From Emcibacter sp. SYSU 3D8 (GTDB lineage Bacteria; Pseudomonadota; Alphaproteobacteria; SMXS01): a stretch of 64,000 nucleotides of DNA. The notes below the pieces were generated by a model. That model saw only the letters and a program-made list of their open reading frames with translations. It did no database searches and was not told where the DNA came from. Made by a program: the position numbers and the translations under genes. The DNA is taken from NCBI RefSeq assembly GCF_039655875.1, contig NZ_JBBYXK010000002.1, positions 124,001 through 188,000 on the forward strand. Reading direction: 5' to 3'. Of the stretch, positions 44,224-51,996 are shown piece by piece; the first letter of the stretch is position 1, and each line of letters begins with the position of its first letter.

Positions 44224-44730
44224 GGAGAATGGCACACTGGAGGCCAAGCCGCTAAGGCTTGCTAACTGAGACCTACCGACATTTGGCCCGAACGTTGCAA
44301 TCCAGCGACCCTCTGACTATTCTTGCCGACGGCGGCCGGGATCGCTCCGGGCGTAGAGAGACTGGGCTCGCTCACAGTTTCACCGGCCGCAACCCCCCTC
44401 TTCAACTCGCCATACACCTTCCCAGACGAATAAGAGCTCATTTTCCCAGATCTATGGATTTTTCGGCGTGTGTCGGTCCGCGCGTAGTGGCGGGGGTGGG
44501 GTGCCTGGTGCCGGGGGGGGGTGTCTGAGACGGGCCCGGATAGGCATATGCCCTAGAATCGGCACAGAGAGTCACTGACGCGCTTGTCGGTGTTTCCGCT
44601 ATCTCACAGCGGTGCGCCTCATCTTGCGCACCAGTGAGCCTCAGCGCCCGAGCAAACGGCATCCCATATCTGGTGCTTGCGCAGGATCGGCGCGCAATGG
44701 GTGGACACGACGCATCCCGACGTCATCGGC
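44224..44730. other. Noncoding stretch with a small hairpin and a G-run
   Basis: About 500 bases have no convincing gene. A short hairpin (AAGCC...GGCTT near 44245-44260) could end the lipoprotein transcript. Two open frames (44259-44528, 44438-44662) lack ribosome sites and sensible protein composition. A G-rich stretch at 44491-44521 ends in nine Gs. Confidence 0.45.
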
Positions 44731-44763
44731 AAATAGAAACCCCGCCGGCGCGAACCGGCGGGG
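44731..44763 (-). terminator. Rho-independent terminator of the 45715-44787 operon
   Basis: A perfect 9-bp stem, CCCCGCCGG with CCGGCGGGG, encloses CGCGAA. On the minus strand it is followed by TTTCTATTT. It lies 24 bases past the stop at 44787. Confidence 0.8.
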
Positions 44764-44786
44764 CTCTGCAGGCGTGGTTGATGCGC

Positions 44787-45113
44787 CTAGGTGTATGCCG
44801 GTTCCCGGTCGTCATCCTGCATGATGACGGGATAAACCCAGTTGTTGCCGACGGGGACGGGAGCACCCCATGCCCAGTCCAGGGCCAGCCCTTCATCCTC
44901 CATGTCCTCCTCCTGGGCACCGAATGCCGCGAGGGCGTCGACCAGTTCGGCCGGCGCTGGTGTGAGGAGATATTCCCGACCGTCGGGAAGCCGGATCAGG
45001 TCAGAGGTTGCCACGATGCGGGCCAGCGCCCACCGTTCTTCCAAGGTCACGCCATCCGGCGCAGCCTCGGGAAGGACCGGCGCGAACCGGCCCCCACCCT
45101 TGGTGTTCCGCAT
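44787..45113 (-). CDS. Hypothetical protein, second gene of an XRE-divergent pair
   Basis: A 108-residue acidic protein (APAELVDALAAFGAQEEDME; DWAWGAPVPVGNNWVYPVI). It has no domain I recognise. Its ATG overlaps the preceding stop as TAATG, so it is translated with the 200-residue protein upstream, and a terminator follows. Confidence 0.58.
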   Translation of the reverse strand: MRNTKGGGRFAPVLPEAAPDGVTLEERWALARIVATSDLIRLPDGREYLLTPAPAELVDALAAFGAQEEDMEDEGLALDWAWGAPVPVGNNWVYPVIMQDDDREPAYT

Positions 45114-45715
45114 TACTCTCCGCTCGCCTTGTGTGGTGTGCAGCCTACCGCTTCATGCGCCTGGTCGACACTGAGACCATGCTTGGCGAATGCCTTCTCG
45201 ACGGCATCAACCTCACCCACGGTCGGTCCCCATGCCTTTCGCACCGGGCGATCATCAACCACAGCTCCAGAATTGATCAGTCGGCTAAATGCCCATCGGG
45301 CTCGCTTGAGCGCGTCGATGTCATTCGTCGACGGCCCATCCCCGGATTCCAGTTCCTCGATTACCCAGTCGAGCCGGGCCATGGCATCAGCCTTGGTGTG
45401 AAGCATTTTAGGATGGTCGCTCCTCAGCACGTCGTACATGGTGCCCATGACGAGACCCGCGATTACCTCCTCAACCTTCGACAAGGCCTCGCAGCTTTGC
45501 AGTGCGCGGAGGGTATGCACGGTGACGTATGCCTCGGCAGCACTGATCGACTGCCAATCAACGGACACCACATGCTCGTGGTAGACCTCTTCGATGGTCT
45601 GATCGAAATCGATTTCGAGCCCCTCGGGAATGTGGGGAAGGATCGCGGCGCGGAACCTGTCGAAGATCGGGGAGATTGACGCGGGTGTGATCGTGGTAAT
45701 CTGTTTCTCAGCCAT
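45113..45715 (-). CDS. Hypothetical protein, first gene of an XRE-divergent pair
   Basis: A 200-residue mainly helical protein (ITPASISPIFDRFRAAILPH; KVEEVIAGLVMGTMYDVL). It has no family I recognise. GAGGAGGCC precedes the ATG. The next gene upstream, on the other strand, is a small XRE regulator with a palindromic control region between them, so this pair is probably under its control. A toxin-antitoxin or phage-control role is open. Confidence 0.58.
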   Translation of the reverse strand: MAEKQITTITPASISPIFDRFRAAILPHIPEGLEIDFDQTIEEVYHEHVVSVDWQSISAAEAYVTVHTLRALQSCEALSKVEEVIAGLVMGTMYDVLRSDHPKMLHTKADAMARLDWVIEELESGDGPSTNDIDALKRARWAFSRLINSGAVVDDRPVRKAWGPTVGEVDAVEKAFAKHGLSVDQAHEAVGCTPHKASGE

Positions 45716-45793
45716 GATGGCCTCCTCGGAAGGTTGTCAGGGTTAGGCCCGGCGTGGAGGTTGCCGCCTCTCACCGGGCCGACTACTGCACAT

Positions 45794-45860
45794 TTGCCTT
45801 GCGCTGTAGTTACCTATATAATAGTTGATGTACATGATAACATCAACGGAATTATAGGTA
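45794..45860 (+). promoter_or_regulatory. Promoter with nested operators for the XRE regulator
   Basis: The -35 TTGCCT (45794-45799), a 17-base spacer and the perfect -10 TATAAT (45817-45822) read toward the XRE gene. Two 8-bp perfect inverted repeats are nested around a common region: TACCTATA (45811) with TATAGGTA (45853), and GTTGATGT (45824) with ACATCAAC (45840). The outer left arm overlaps the -10, so bound repressor would block the promoter. Confidence 0.8.
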
Positions 45861-45864
45861 AGAT

Positions 45865-46098
45865 ATGACGCTTTTCGATGCACGGCTCTGCAAGGCCGCC
45901 CGTACGCTGCTCGACTGGTCCCGAGAAGACCTCGCCAAAGCCTCAGGTGTCGGAATCAGCACCGTTTCTGAATTTGAGCGCGGCGACCGCGCAACGTATG
46001 AGGCCAGCAAGGCCCGGATGAAGTCTGCACTCGAAGCTGCAGGCGTCGTGTTCCTCACAATCGGCGATATCGACGGGCTGGGCGTGCGTCGGCGTTGA
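45865..46098 (+). CDS. XRE family transcriptional regulator
   Basis: A 77-residue single-domain regulator with a Cro/C1-type HTH (SREDLAKASGVGISTVSEFE). A C-terminal stretch VFLTIGDIDGLGV is typical of small phage and island XRE proteins. The ATG sits five bases after a TATAGGTA operator arm, with AGGT as ribosome site. It probably represses its own promoter and that of the divergent gene pair. Confidence 0.85.
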   Translation: MTLFDARLCKAARTLLDWSREDLAKASGVGISTVSEFERGDRATYEASKARMKSALEAAGVVFLTIGDIDGLGVRRR

Positions 46099-46103
46099 CA
46101 GTC

Positions 46104-47279
46104 CTATAGGGGTTCGATGGCGGCAAAGTGCCCACCGCGCCGAACGGACTTGACCGCACCCATTCCCTCGAGCGCGGCAACGGGGTCCACATCCGCCAGG
46201 CGATCGAAGTCGATGCGGCACCACGTCTCTCGGTCCACCCGGACAGCCAGGATGTAGACATCGACCACAGCGCCGGTTGCCGGGTCAGGTCGCTGCACAT
46301 AGGCGGATGCTGTCAGCCGGTCTAGCGTCGCCATGGTGGCGAAGGCCTCGCCGATGACGCGGAACAAGGTGCCGTGCGCGAGGCGCGCGAAGTCCCGCCT
46401 GATCTGGGCGTCACTGCGTTCCTTGAACGTCACCTTGAACCCCCGGCCGGCAACAGACGCGATCTTGCGGGGTATGTCGTCTTCGTCGGGGAGGTCGACG
46501 TCGAGCTGCAGCGATCTCCCGTCTTCGGAGAGGTCGAAGTCGACGAGCGTCTCCTTTGGCCAGGCGATTTGCCCCAGCGCAGCCGTGAACAGCTTCTCCA
46601 TGGCGTCGGGATCGCCGCGCTCAAGCCGGCCCAGCAGTGCGAGCCAGTCGGCCGCATCCTCGGCGTGCTTCTTCAATCTTCCCTCCCACGTCGTCAGAGC
46701 TTCGGAATGCTGGCGCTCGGCAATGAAATTGGAGGCTTCGATATCGGCGCGTCGGCCCAGGAGCTTGTCGAACCAGGTGATGCCTCGGAGAACCGGCGCG
46801 GCGGGGCGCGGCTCGCCGAACGCATCGAGTTGACGGAACCGTGGCAGGCGGGGGTCGGGTGTTGAAAGGTGGATATCCACACAGCAGGTGTAATCGGCGT
46901 TGAGTTCGTCGACCTCGGCCTGAAGCCACTCTGAAAGCTTGTCACCCTGCTGCTCCCTAGCGGCCTTCACCAGCCGCGCAGGTGCTTCGGCGCCGTCGGC
47001 AGTCAGAAACCTCACCGAACCGTCGTCATGCAGTTCAAGACGCATCGGCACACTGGTCGTTTGGGCAGCGGGCGAACGCGAGCGCCGCGAAGATGGCGAG
47101 TCTAGCCGCTGGCGATAGGATAGGCCTGTGCCAGGGATGCCAGCGTTTCCGTAGATACCCTGCCGCCCCAATGTCACCGATGCGCCACGCGGTCCAGCCG
47201 ACAAGCTGGCACCTCGCATCCCGAAGTTTAGACGGACGCCAGGCATGAGGCGGACGCTGCGCCGGAACCTAAGCCCCAT
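46104..47279 (-). CDS. DUF4236 domain protein
   Basis: A 391-residue protein. Residues 1-55 are a DUF4236 domain: MGLRFRRSVRLMPGVRLNFG, then SLSAGPRGASVTLGRQGIY and GTGLSYR. The rest is a soluble body of unknown function, with an acidic beta-rich segment (DFDLSEDGRSLQLDVDLPDE). The role of the family is unknown. The start at 47279 follows GGAGGCTGTC; a much longer open frame upstream is rejected. It is divergent from the nuclease gene. Confidence 0.78.
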   Translation of the reverse strand: MGLRFRRSVRLMPGVRLNFGMRGASLSAGPRGASVTLGRQGIYGNAGIPGTGLSYRQRLDSPSSRRSRSPAAQTTSVPMRLELHDDGSVRFLTADGAEAPARLVKAAREQQGDKLSEWLQAEVDELNADYTCCVDIHLSTPDPRLPRFRQLDAFGEPRPAAPVLRGITWFDKLLGRRADIEASNFIAERQHSEALTTWEGRLKKHAEDAADWLALLGRLERGDPDAMEKLFTAALGQIAWPKETLVDFDLSEDGRSLQLDVDLPDEDDIPRKIASVAGRGFKVTFKERSDAQIRRDFARLAHGTLFRVIGEAFATMATLDRLTASAYVQRPDPATGAVVDVYILAVRVDRETWCRIDFDRLADVDPVAALEGMGAVKSVRRGGHFAAIEPL

Positions 47280-47436
47280 GACAGCCTCCGGCCGGAAGCA
47301 AGGCGGTCGTGGCAGTTTGGATGAAAACAGGCATGAACATGTTGACCTCCCCCAATATGGGCGGAGCATAGCACAGAGCGGCCGCGCGCCAACTGACGGC
47401 GGCGGTCCGCTCGGCTTGAAGCGTCTGGAGGGTGCA

Positions 47437-47925
47437 ATGAGGTGGATATGGGCGGCTGCTCTGATGGTCCTGTTTTCGTCGCCCGCGGCATTGGCGGACG
47501 TCCGTGTCCATGACGGCGACACCATCACGCTCGATGGCACCAAGATCCGCATTGCCGCTATCGACGCACCGGAATTGGACCAGAAGTGCGCCACCGAGTC
47601 CGGCCGGTGCATGCCCTGCGGTGCCGTCTCCAAGGGCTATCTGTTGAGCCTGTTGGCAAAGGGCGCACCGGTCTGTGTCCGGATCGACACCGACCGTTAC
47701 GGCCGCGCCGTCGCCACGTGCACGGTCAATGGCCGGGATATTGGCGAGGCCATGATCCGGAGCGGCAATGCCGTGGCTTACACCCGGTATCTGGTGGGCG
47801 ACCAGGCGAGGCGCTATCCGGCGGCCGAAGCCGCGTCTAAGAAGGGCCGTCGCGGAATCTGGGCCGGCAGGTACGACATGCCGGAGCGGTGGCGCCGAGG
47901 CGAACGCATTAAGTGCGAGAAGTAG
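47437..47925 (+). CDS. Exported thermonuclease (staphylococcal nuclease-like)
   Basis: A 162-residue protein with a signal peptide (MRWIWAAALMVLFSSPAALA) and an SNase domain. The catalytic strand VHDGDTITLDGTKIRIAAID has the Asp and Arg residues of the calcium and phosphate site, then APEL and a later DRYGRAVATC with a second Arg. It would degrade DNA or RNA outside the cytoplasm. GGAGGG precedes the ATG; an open frame to 47245 overlaps the divergent gene. Confidence 0.87.
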   Translation: MRWIWAAALMVLFSSPAALADVRVHDGDTITLDGTKIRIAAIDAPELDQKCATESGRCMPCGAVSKGYLLSLLAKGAPVCVRIDTDRYGRAVATCTVNGRDIGEAMIRSGNAVAYTRYLVGDQARRYPAAEAASKKGRRGIWAGRYDMPERWRRGERIKCEK

Positions 47926-47989
47926 CTGGAACCCCGAGGCGGGGTGTACCATCAAAGTGTTTGAGCGAGTCGTTTCCTTGGGGGAAGCC

Positions 47990-48097
47990 ATGAATTGTTT
48001 CCAAGCCACGACATTCTTCGGGACCGCCTTACTGGTCCCCTCCATGACAGTTCCGGCCGGGGGATGCGGCAGCCTTTCAAGCACGCCTTGCTACTAA
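47990..48097 (+). CDS. Possible small secreted peptide
   Basis: A 35-codon frame, MNCFQATTFFGTALLVPSMT and 15 more residues ending SSTPCY. It has a good ribosome site (GGGGGAAGCC) shared with the PDGSYVGG gene and ends three bases before the next start. Three cysteines are present. Short length keeps confidence low. Confidence 0.35.
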   Translation: MNCFQATTFFGTALLVPSMTVPAGGCGSLSSTPCY

Positions 48098-48100
48098 GCC

Positions 48101-48400
48101 ATGGTTACCGCGAAACCATGGGCTGGGCGGTTACTACTGGTTCTGGTGCTGTGTGCAGTTTCGTCGCCCCTGTATGCCGCTGACCTAAAGACGATCCCCG
48201 ATCTTTGCAGAGACCTGGAATCCGGTATTACTACGCTGGCGCGAGAGGCACCCAAGCAACGTAGCGGGATAGTGGGCAATCCCGACCAACAGAGCCGATT
48301 GAACATATTGGCCCAAGCGGACAGCATGGACGAAGCTCGGTTCAGGGAAGAAGCTTCTTGGGCTCGATTGGGGTGTGCACAGATTCTCTACGGCAGATAG
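48101..48400 (+). CDS. Exported hypothetical protein
   Basis: A 99-residue protein with a signal peptide (MVTAKPWAGRLLLVLVLCAV, cleavage near LYAAD). Two cysteines are in the mature part (PDLCRDLES, RLGCAQI). It has no known family. It may be co-transcribed with the small ORF before it. Confidence 0.5.
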   Translation: MVTAKPWAGRLLLVLVLCAVSSPLYAADLKTIPDLCRDLESGITTLAREAPKQRSGIVGNPDQQSRLNILAQADSMDEARFREEASWARLGCAQILYGR

Positions 48401-48421
48401 ATGGCGCACCCGCTCCAAGCG

Positions 48422-48892
48422 CTACTGCCGGCCGTCGTCGGCGCGCTTCATCGACTTCATCACGTCAAGATGAGCCTGGCCGATGCTGATATTGATGCTG
48501 GGCCCGCCGCGCTCCCCGAAGTTGGCCGGATCGAGCATGCCGGCATACCACTTCCTGGTTTCGATCCGGAGCTTGTCCCGCTGAACCTTCACCGTGTTGG
48601 GCCGCGTCGTCCCGTCGTCGACATAGCTGTCCTTGTCCTCGGCGTCGGCGATGGCCTGGCACTCGTCGGCAAGCGCCGCGGCACGGAGCCGTTTGGCTTC
48701 GGCGAACCGCTCCTTGTTCTCGGGTGAGTTCAGGAACCGCTGGATCGAACTCTTGCCGACATGGTGCGCGTCGGCGAGCTGCTGAAAGGTCAGGCCACCG
48801 GCCCACTCGGTGAGTAGGGCGTCGACACCGACGGCCTCGAGGCGGGCCATGGCCGAGCCGGATTCCGTTGCCGGGCTGAGGTCTGTGTTCAA
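48422..48892 (-). CDS. Phage terminase small subunit-like protein
   Basis: A 156-residue protein. An N-terminal HTH, LTFQQLADAHHVGKSSIQRF, and the stretch YVDDGTTRPNTVKVQRDKLR, then RKWYAGMLDPANFGER, match small terminase subunits that recognise packaging sites. The start is TTG at 48892, chosen because GGAGG lies seven bases upstream and the codon overlaps the previous stop as TTGA. No large terminase subunit follows. Confidence 0.75.
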   Translation of the reverse strand: MNTDLSPATESGSAMARLEAVGVDALLTEWAGGLTFQQLADAHHVGKSSIQRFLNSPENKERFAEAKRLRAAALADECQAIADAEDKDSYVDDGTTRPNTVKVQRDKLRIETRKWYAGMLDPANFGERGGPSINISIGQAHLDVMKSMKRADDGRQ

Positions 48893-51800
48893 GGTATTAC
48901 CTCCATGAGCCGACGCTGGGCGTCATTGAAACGGGCGGCAGCAGCTTCGGGATCGGCGCTCGGGAATGGAGCCTTCGCGATGGGGAGGGGCGTGCTGGTG
49001 TAATTCTTGATCCCCAGCATGTGGCGCTGGGCGTCGGTCAACTTGGTAGCATCGACCGGCACCGCTCCATCCGGCATCCCGGCGGCGCGGCGCCGGCCGA
49101 CGCTGTAGTCCGTGGGATTCAGCACGGACTGTTCGCGGTCCTCCACAGCCCCCAGCGCGGCTCCGGCTGTCCAGGCATTGGGCCTGTCGGGCTCGATGCC
49201 AACGCCAAACTTGAAAGTCTTCGCCGCCAGCTTTCTCAGCGTCAACGGATCCGGGTTCTGCATCGTAGCGGCCAGATCCTTGGCAACCTCGGGGTCGAAC
49301 AGCGCCTTCTGCCAGAGGTCGTCCATCTGCCTCTTGGTCCGACCACGAACGAAGTTCATCGCGCCTTCCATCGCCGGATAGATCTTTCCGACGCGGCCGG
49401 ACTGTATGGCGTAGAGGCGTGTGCCGATCTGCGGCAGCTTCATGCCCAACGCATCCTCAGCCGCCCGGAACGGCACCTGTTGCGGGGCGGCGCCGCCGGG
49501 CTTGGGCAGTCGGTCGGCCATGGCGCGGGCGTCAGCGATGAACCTGGCATTCCTCAGATGCTCCGCCGAGAAGATCAGCCCAAGGGCCTTCTGGTTCTTG
49601 TCCAGGAAGGTGATTGTGCTTCTCGGATCGTCGAAAGGGATACGCTGCCATACCGCCGCCCGGAGGCCGTCCAACGCGGCCTTGTCGTCACGGACACGGC
49701 TCCGCAGCTTCATCGCCAAGCCCGGGTTCCGGACGGCCTCGTCGATGAGGGAGTCGGCAGACTTGGCCCCAGCCTCGACGCTCGCCAGCTTACGCTCCAG
49801 GACGTTCCGCTCGACCACACGCGCCCTGTCCGCAAGGGTCTGCTGCCGCGCCAGGAGGAGCCGGTCGGTACTTCCCACATCCTCGACGAGAGACCGCAGG
49901 TAGGGCATTTCAGAGAGCATGGAATCATGCTGGCGAACCCAAGCCGAATATCTGGCCGGGTCGATCACGCCATCCCGCACCGCGGCCTTGCGCAGGCTGT
50001 CCAGCGCCACACTTTCCAGCGCTTCGACACCTCTGACATACTCCGAACTCGCCGGATCCATGCCCTGCAGCGCCTTCGTGAATGAACGCAAGCCAGTGAC
50101 GTTGTTCGGTTTCCACAGATCGGAGGCCATGGCCTCATCGCTGAGCTTGCGGAAGCCTTCATTGTCGCGGGCGCCAAAGCTGCGCACGTCGGGCTGGCGG
50201 AAGGTCTCGATGACCTGATCTCTGTAGTCCTTCCGGAACGCGTTCCACCGCTCGGCAAGGTTCTGGTCACTCGTCCGCAACTCGGTGTTGACGATCATGT
50301 CGTCGAAATCGCGCAGTAGCCGCGAGAGGGTCGATTCCTGCATTCGGTCGGCCGGATTGCTCGACTTCTGGCTCACGTTCAGATCGTCGACGATTCGCTC
50401 CCGCAGGGCCTTCACGTCCTGGAACCGGACGGGCTGGCGAGCGGCGTCTTCCGCGCCATATCGCACGATTGCGTCCAACACCTTGGGACGATAGCTGGGG
50501 TTATCGAAGGTGCGCGGCGCATAGGTGTCGGCGACGCGCTGCTGGAAGCCCCGGAAATCGAGGGTGACATCGGCCGTGTTCAGCCCCTCGGCGATGGCCC
50601 GCTGGTTGAAGTGGTCGCGAACCGCCCGGCGCGTATCGTTTAGCGCGGCGCGCATGTTCTGGCCGGCCTGCACCAGATCGACGGACGGCACGTTACCGGC
50701 CAGCACTTCCCGTTCCGCCCGCTTCTGCGCCTGCTCCCGCTGCAGCTTGTCGGCGATGGCCTTGCTGCGAACCTGGGCGCGAGCGGCAACGGCTTCGGAG
50801 GACAGAGACGACACCGGGGCCTGCGTTTCGGCAAAGGTATCGATCGCCCGGTCCTGGGCGTCTCGCCGCTTCCTGGCGGCCTCGAGAGTGGGGCCGGTGA
50901 TGCGCTCGTCCAGATCCTTCTGGGCAGCCATGAGGGCAGGGGAGCCGGTACGCTCGGCGAGGGACAGCTCCATGCGGTCAGGACTGCCAGAGCGTGCCGC
51001 AGCTTCGTTCACTGCCCTCTCTACTTCACCGGAACGTGCAACCTCTTGCTGATAGCGCGGAAGCTCCTCGCCCAGCGTCTGGCCGACCATCTCTCTGGCG
51101 CGGGATGTCGCGGCTTTATCCGAGACGGTCGGGGCCAGAGTGCGTGCCAGTCGGCCGGCCATGAAGGTCGGCGAGAAGAACGCCGCAGCGGACAGGCCGG
51201 TGGGCGTGGCAATGGCGCCGATCATCTCTCCGGTGTCGCCGCCGACCTCCTGCCCAATACCACCACCAAGGCCGGAGACGGCCGAGAGCCCGGTTTCAAC
51301 AGCGGCGGTCCTGACGGGCGCCTGCATGGTGCCCTTGAGCATGTTCTGGCCGACCTGGCCCATCACCGTGGCGGCATCCACCGGTGCTGTGGCGTAGGAC
51401 GCCGGCTTGGCAAGCCCCATGACCTGCGGAGCGGCGACGAAGGGGAGGGAAGCACCGATGTATTCACCCGTCTTGGCCGCGACACGTTCGGCCGCGTCCC
51501 GGGGCTCAGGGGCATCGCCCAGCCGGTCGCCGATACTGCTCAGCGCGCGGTCGATCTGACGCCCGCCGGCGGACTCCAGGACAGGCTCAAGCGCCTGGCT
51601 GACCATGGGGCGCATATCGACATTGCCTTGCAGGCCCTTACCCGAAGTCATGTCCTCTAGCGCGCCCTCAGGGTCGCCAATGATGCGCCCCTGCGGGGCG
51701 ATGAAGCTGTTGACATAACTATTGGCCAGCGCCACCGGAATGCCGCCAATAGCGTCTTTCGCATGCCCGAGGCCGCGCCAGATGCCCGCGGGAACCTGCT

Positions 51801-51996
51801 GGGCAACGCTGAGGACGTCGGAGCCTTCCTGCGGTACGCGCTCCGGATTGGTGATCTGGACCTCGACCTTCTGGTAGAAGTCGGCCCGCGTCATGCCGGT
51901 CTGGGCGTAGTGCTTCCGGTACAGCGCATCCGCCAACTCCTGGTCGGGAACGTCGGCGTATGCAGGGTTCTGCTGCTTGAAGTTCTTGATGTTCAT
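48889..51996 (-). CDS. Large virion protein, likely internal/ejection protein
   Basis: A 1035-residue protein. The N-terminal 50 residues (FKQQNPAYADVPDQELADAL) are a motif found at the start of many phage internal virion proteins. A Gly/Ala-rich hydrophobic part follows (about 190-290). Long charged helices occupy residues 360-470 and 690-780. It is in the terminase-to-virion run with ATGA overlaps both sides. The ejection role is inferred from architecture and context. Confidence 0.68.
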   Translation of the reverse strand: MNIKNFKQQNPAYADVPDQELADALYRKHYAQTGMTRADFYQKVEVQITNPERVPQEGSDVLSVAQQVPAGIWRGLGHAKDAIGGIPVALANSYVNSFIAPQGRIIGDPEGALEDMTSGKGLQGNVDMRPMVSQALEPVLESAGGRQIDRALSSIGDRLGDAPEPRDAAERVAAKTGEYIGASLPFVAAPQVMGLAKPASYATAPVDAATVMGQVGQNMLKGTMQAPVRTAAVETGLSAVSGLGGGIGQEVGGDTGEMIGAIATPTGLSAAAFFSPTFMAGRLARTLAPTVSDKAATSRAREMVGQTLGEELPRYQQEVARSGEVERAVNEAAARSGSPDRMELSLAERTGSPALMAAQKDLDERITGPTLEAARKRRDAQDRAIDTFAETQAPVSSLSSEAVAARAQVRSKAIADKLQREQAQKRAEREVLAGNVPSVDLVQAGQNMRAALNDTRRAVRDHFNQRAIAEGLNTADVTLDFRGFQQRVADTYAPRTFDNPSYRPKVLDAIVRYGAEDAARQPVRFQDVKALRERIVDDLNVSQKSSNPADRMQESTLSRLLRDFDDMIVNTELRTSDQNLAERWNAFRKDYRDQVIETFRQPDVRSFGARDNEGFRKLSDEAMASDLWKPNNVTGLRSFTKALQGMDPASSEYVRGVEALESVALDSLRKAAVRDGVIDPARYSAWVRQHDSMLSEMPYLRSLVEDVGSTDRLLLARQQTLADRARVVERNVLERKLASVEAGAKSADSLIDEAVRNPGLAMKLRSRVRDDKAALDGLRAAVWQRIPFDDPRSTITFLDKNQKALGLIFSAEHLRNARFIADARAMADRLPKPGGAAPQQVPFRAAEDALGMKLPQIGTRLYAIQSGRVGKIYPAMEGAMNFVRGRTKRQMDDLWQKALFDPEVAKDLAATMQNPDPLTLRKLAAKTFKFGVGIEPDRPNAWTAGAALGAVEDREQSVLNPTDYSVGRRRAAGMPDGAVPVDATKLTDAQRHMLGIKNYTSTPLPIAKAPFPSADPEAAAARFNDAQRRLMEVIP

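Noticed and set aside
44259-44662. Two open frames on opposite strands in the G-rich gap
   Set aside because: Non-ATG or weak starts, no ribosome sites, and repetitive high-GC composition.
46104-47633. 509-residue version of the DUF4236 protein
   Set aside because: The DUF4236 domain begins at ATG 47279 with a strong ribosome site; the extension overlaps the divergent nuclease gene.
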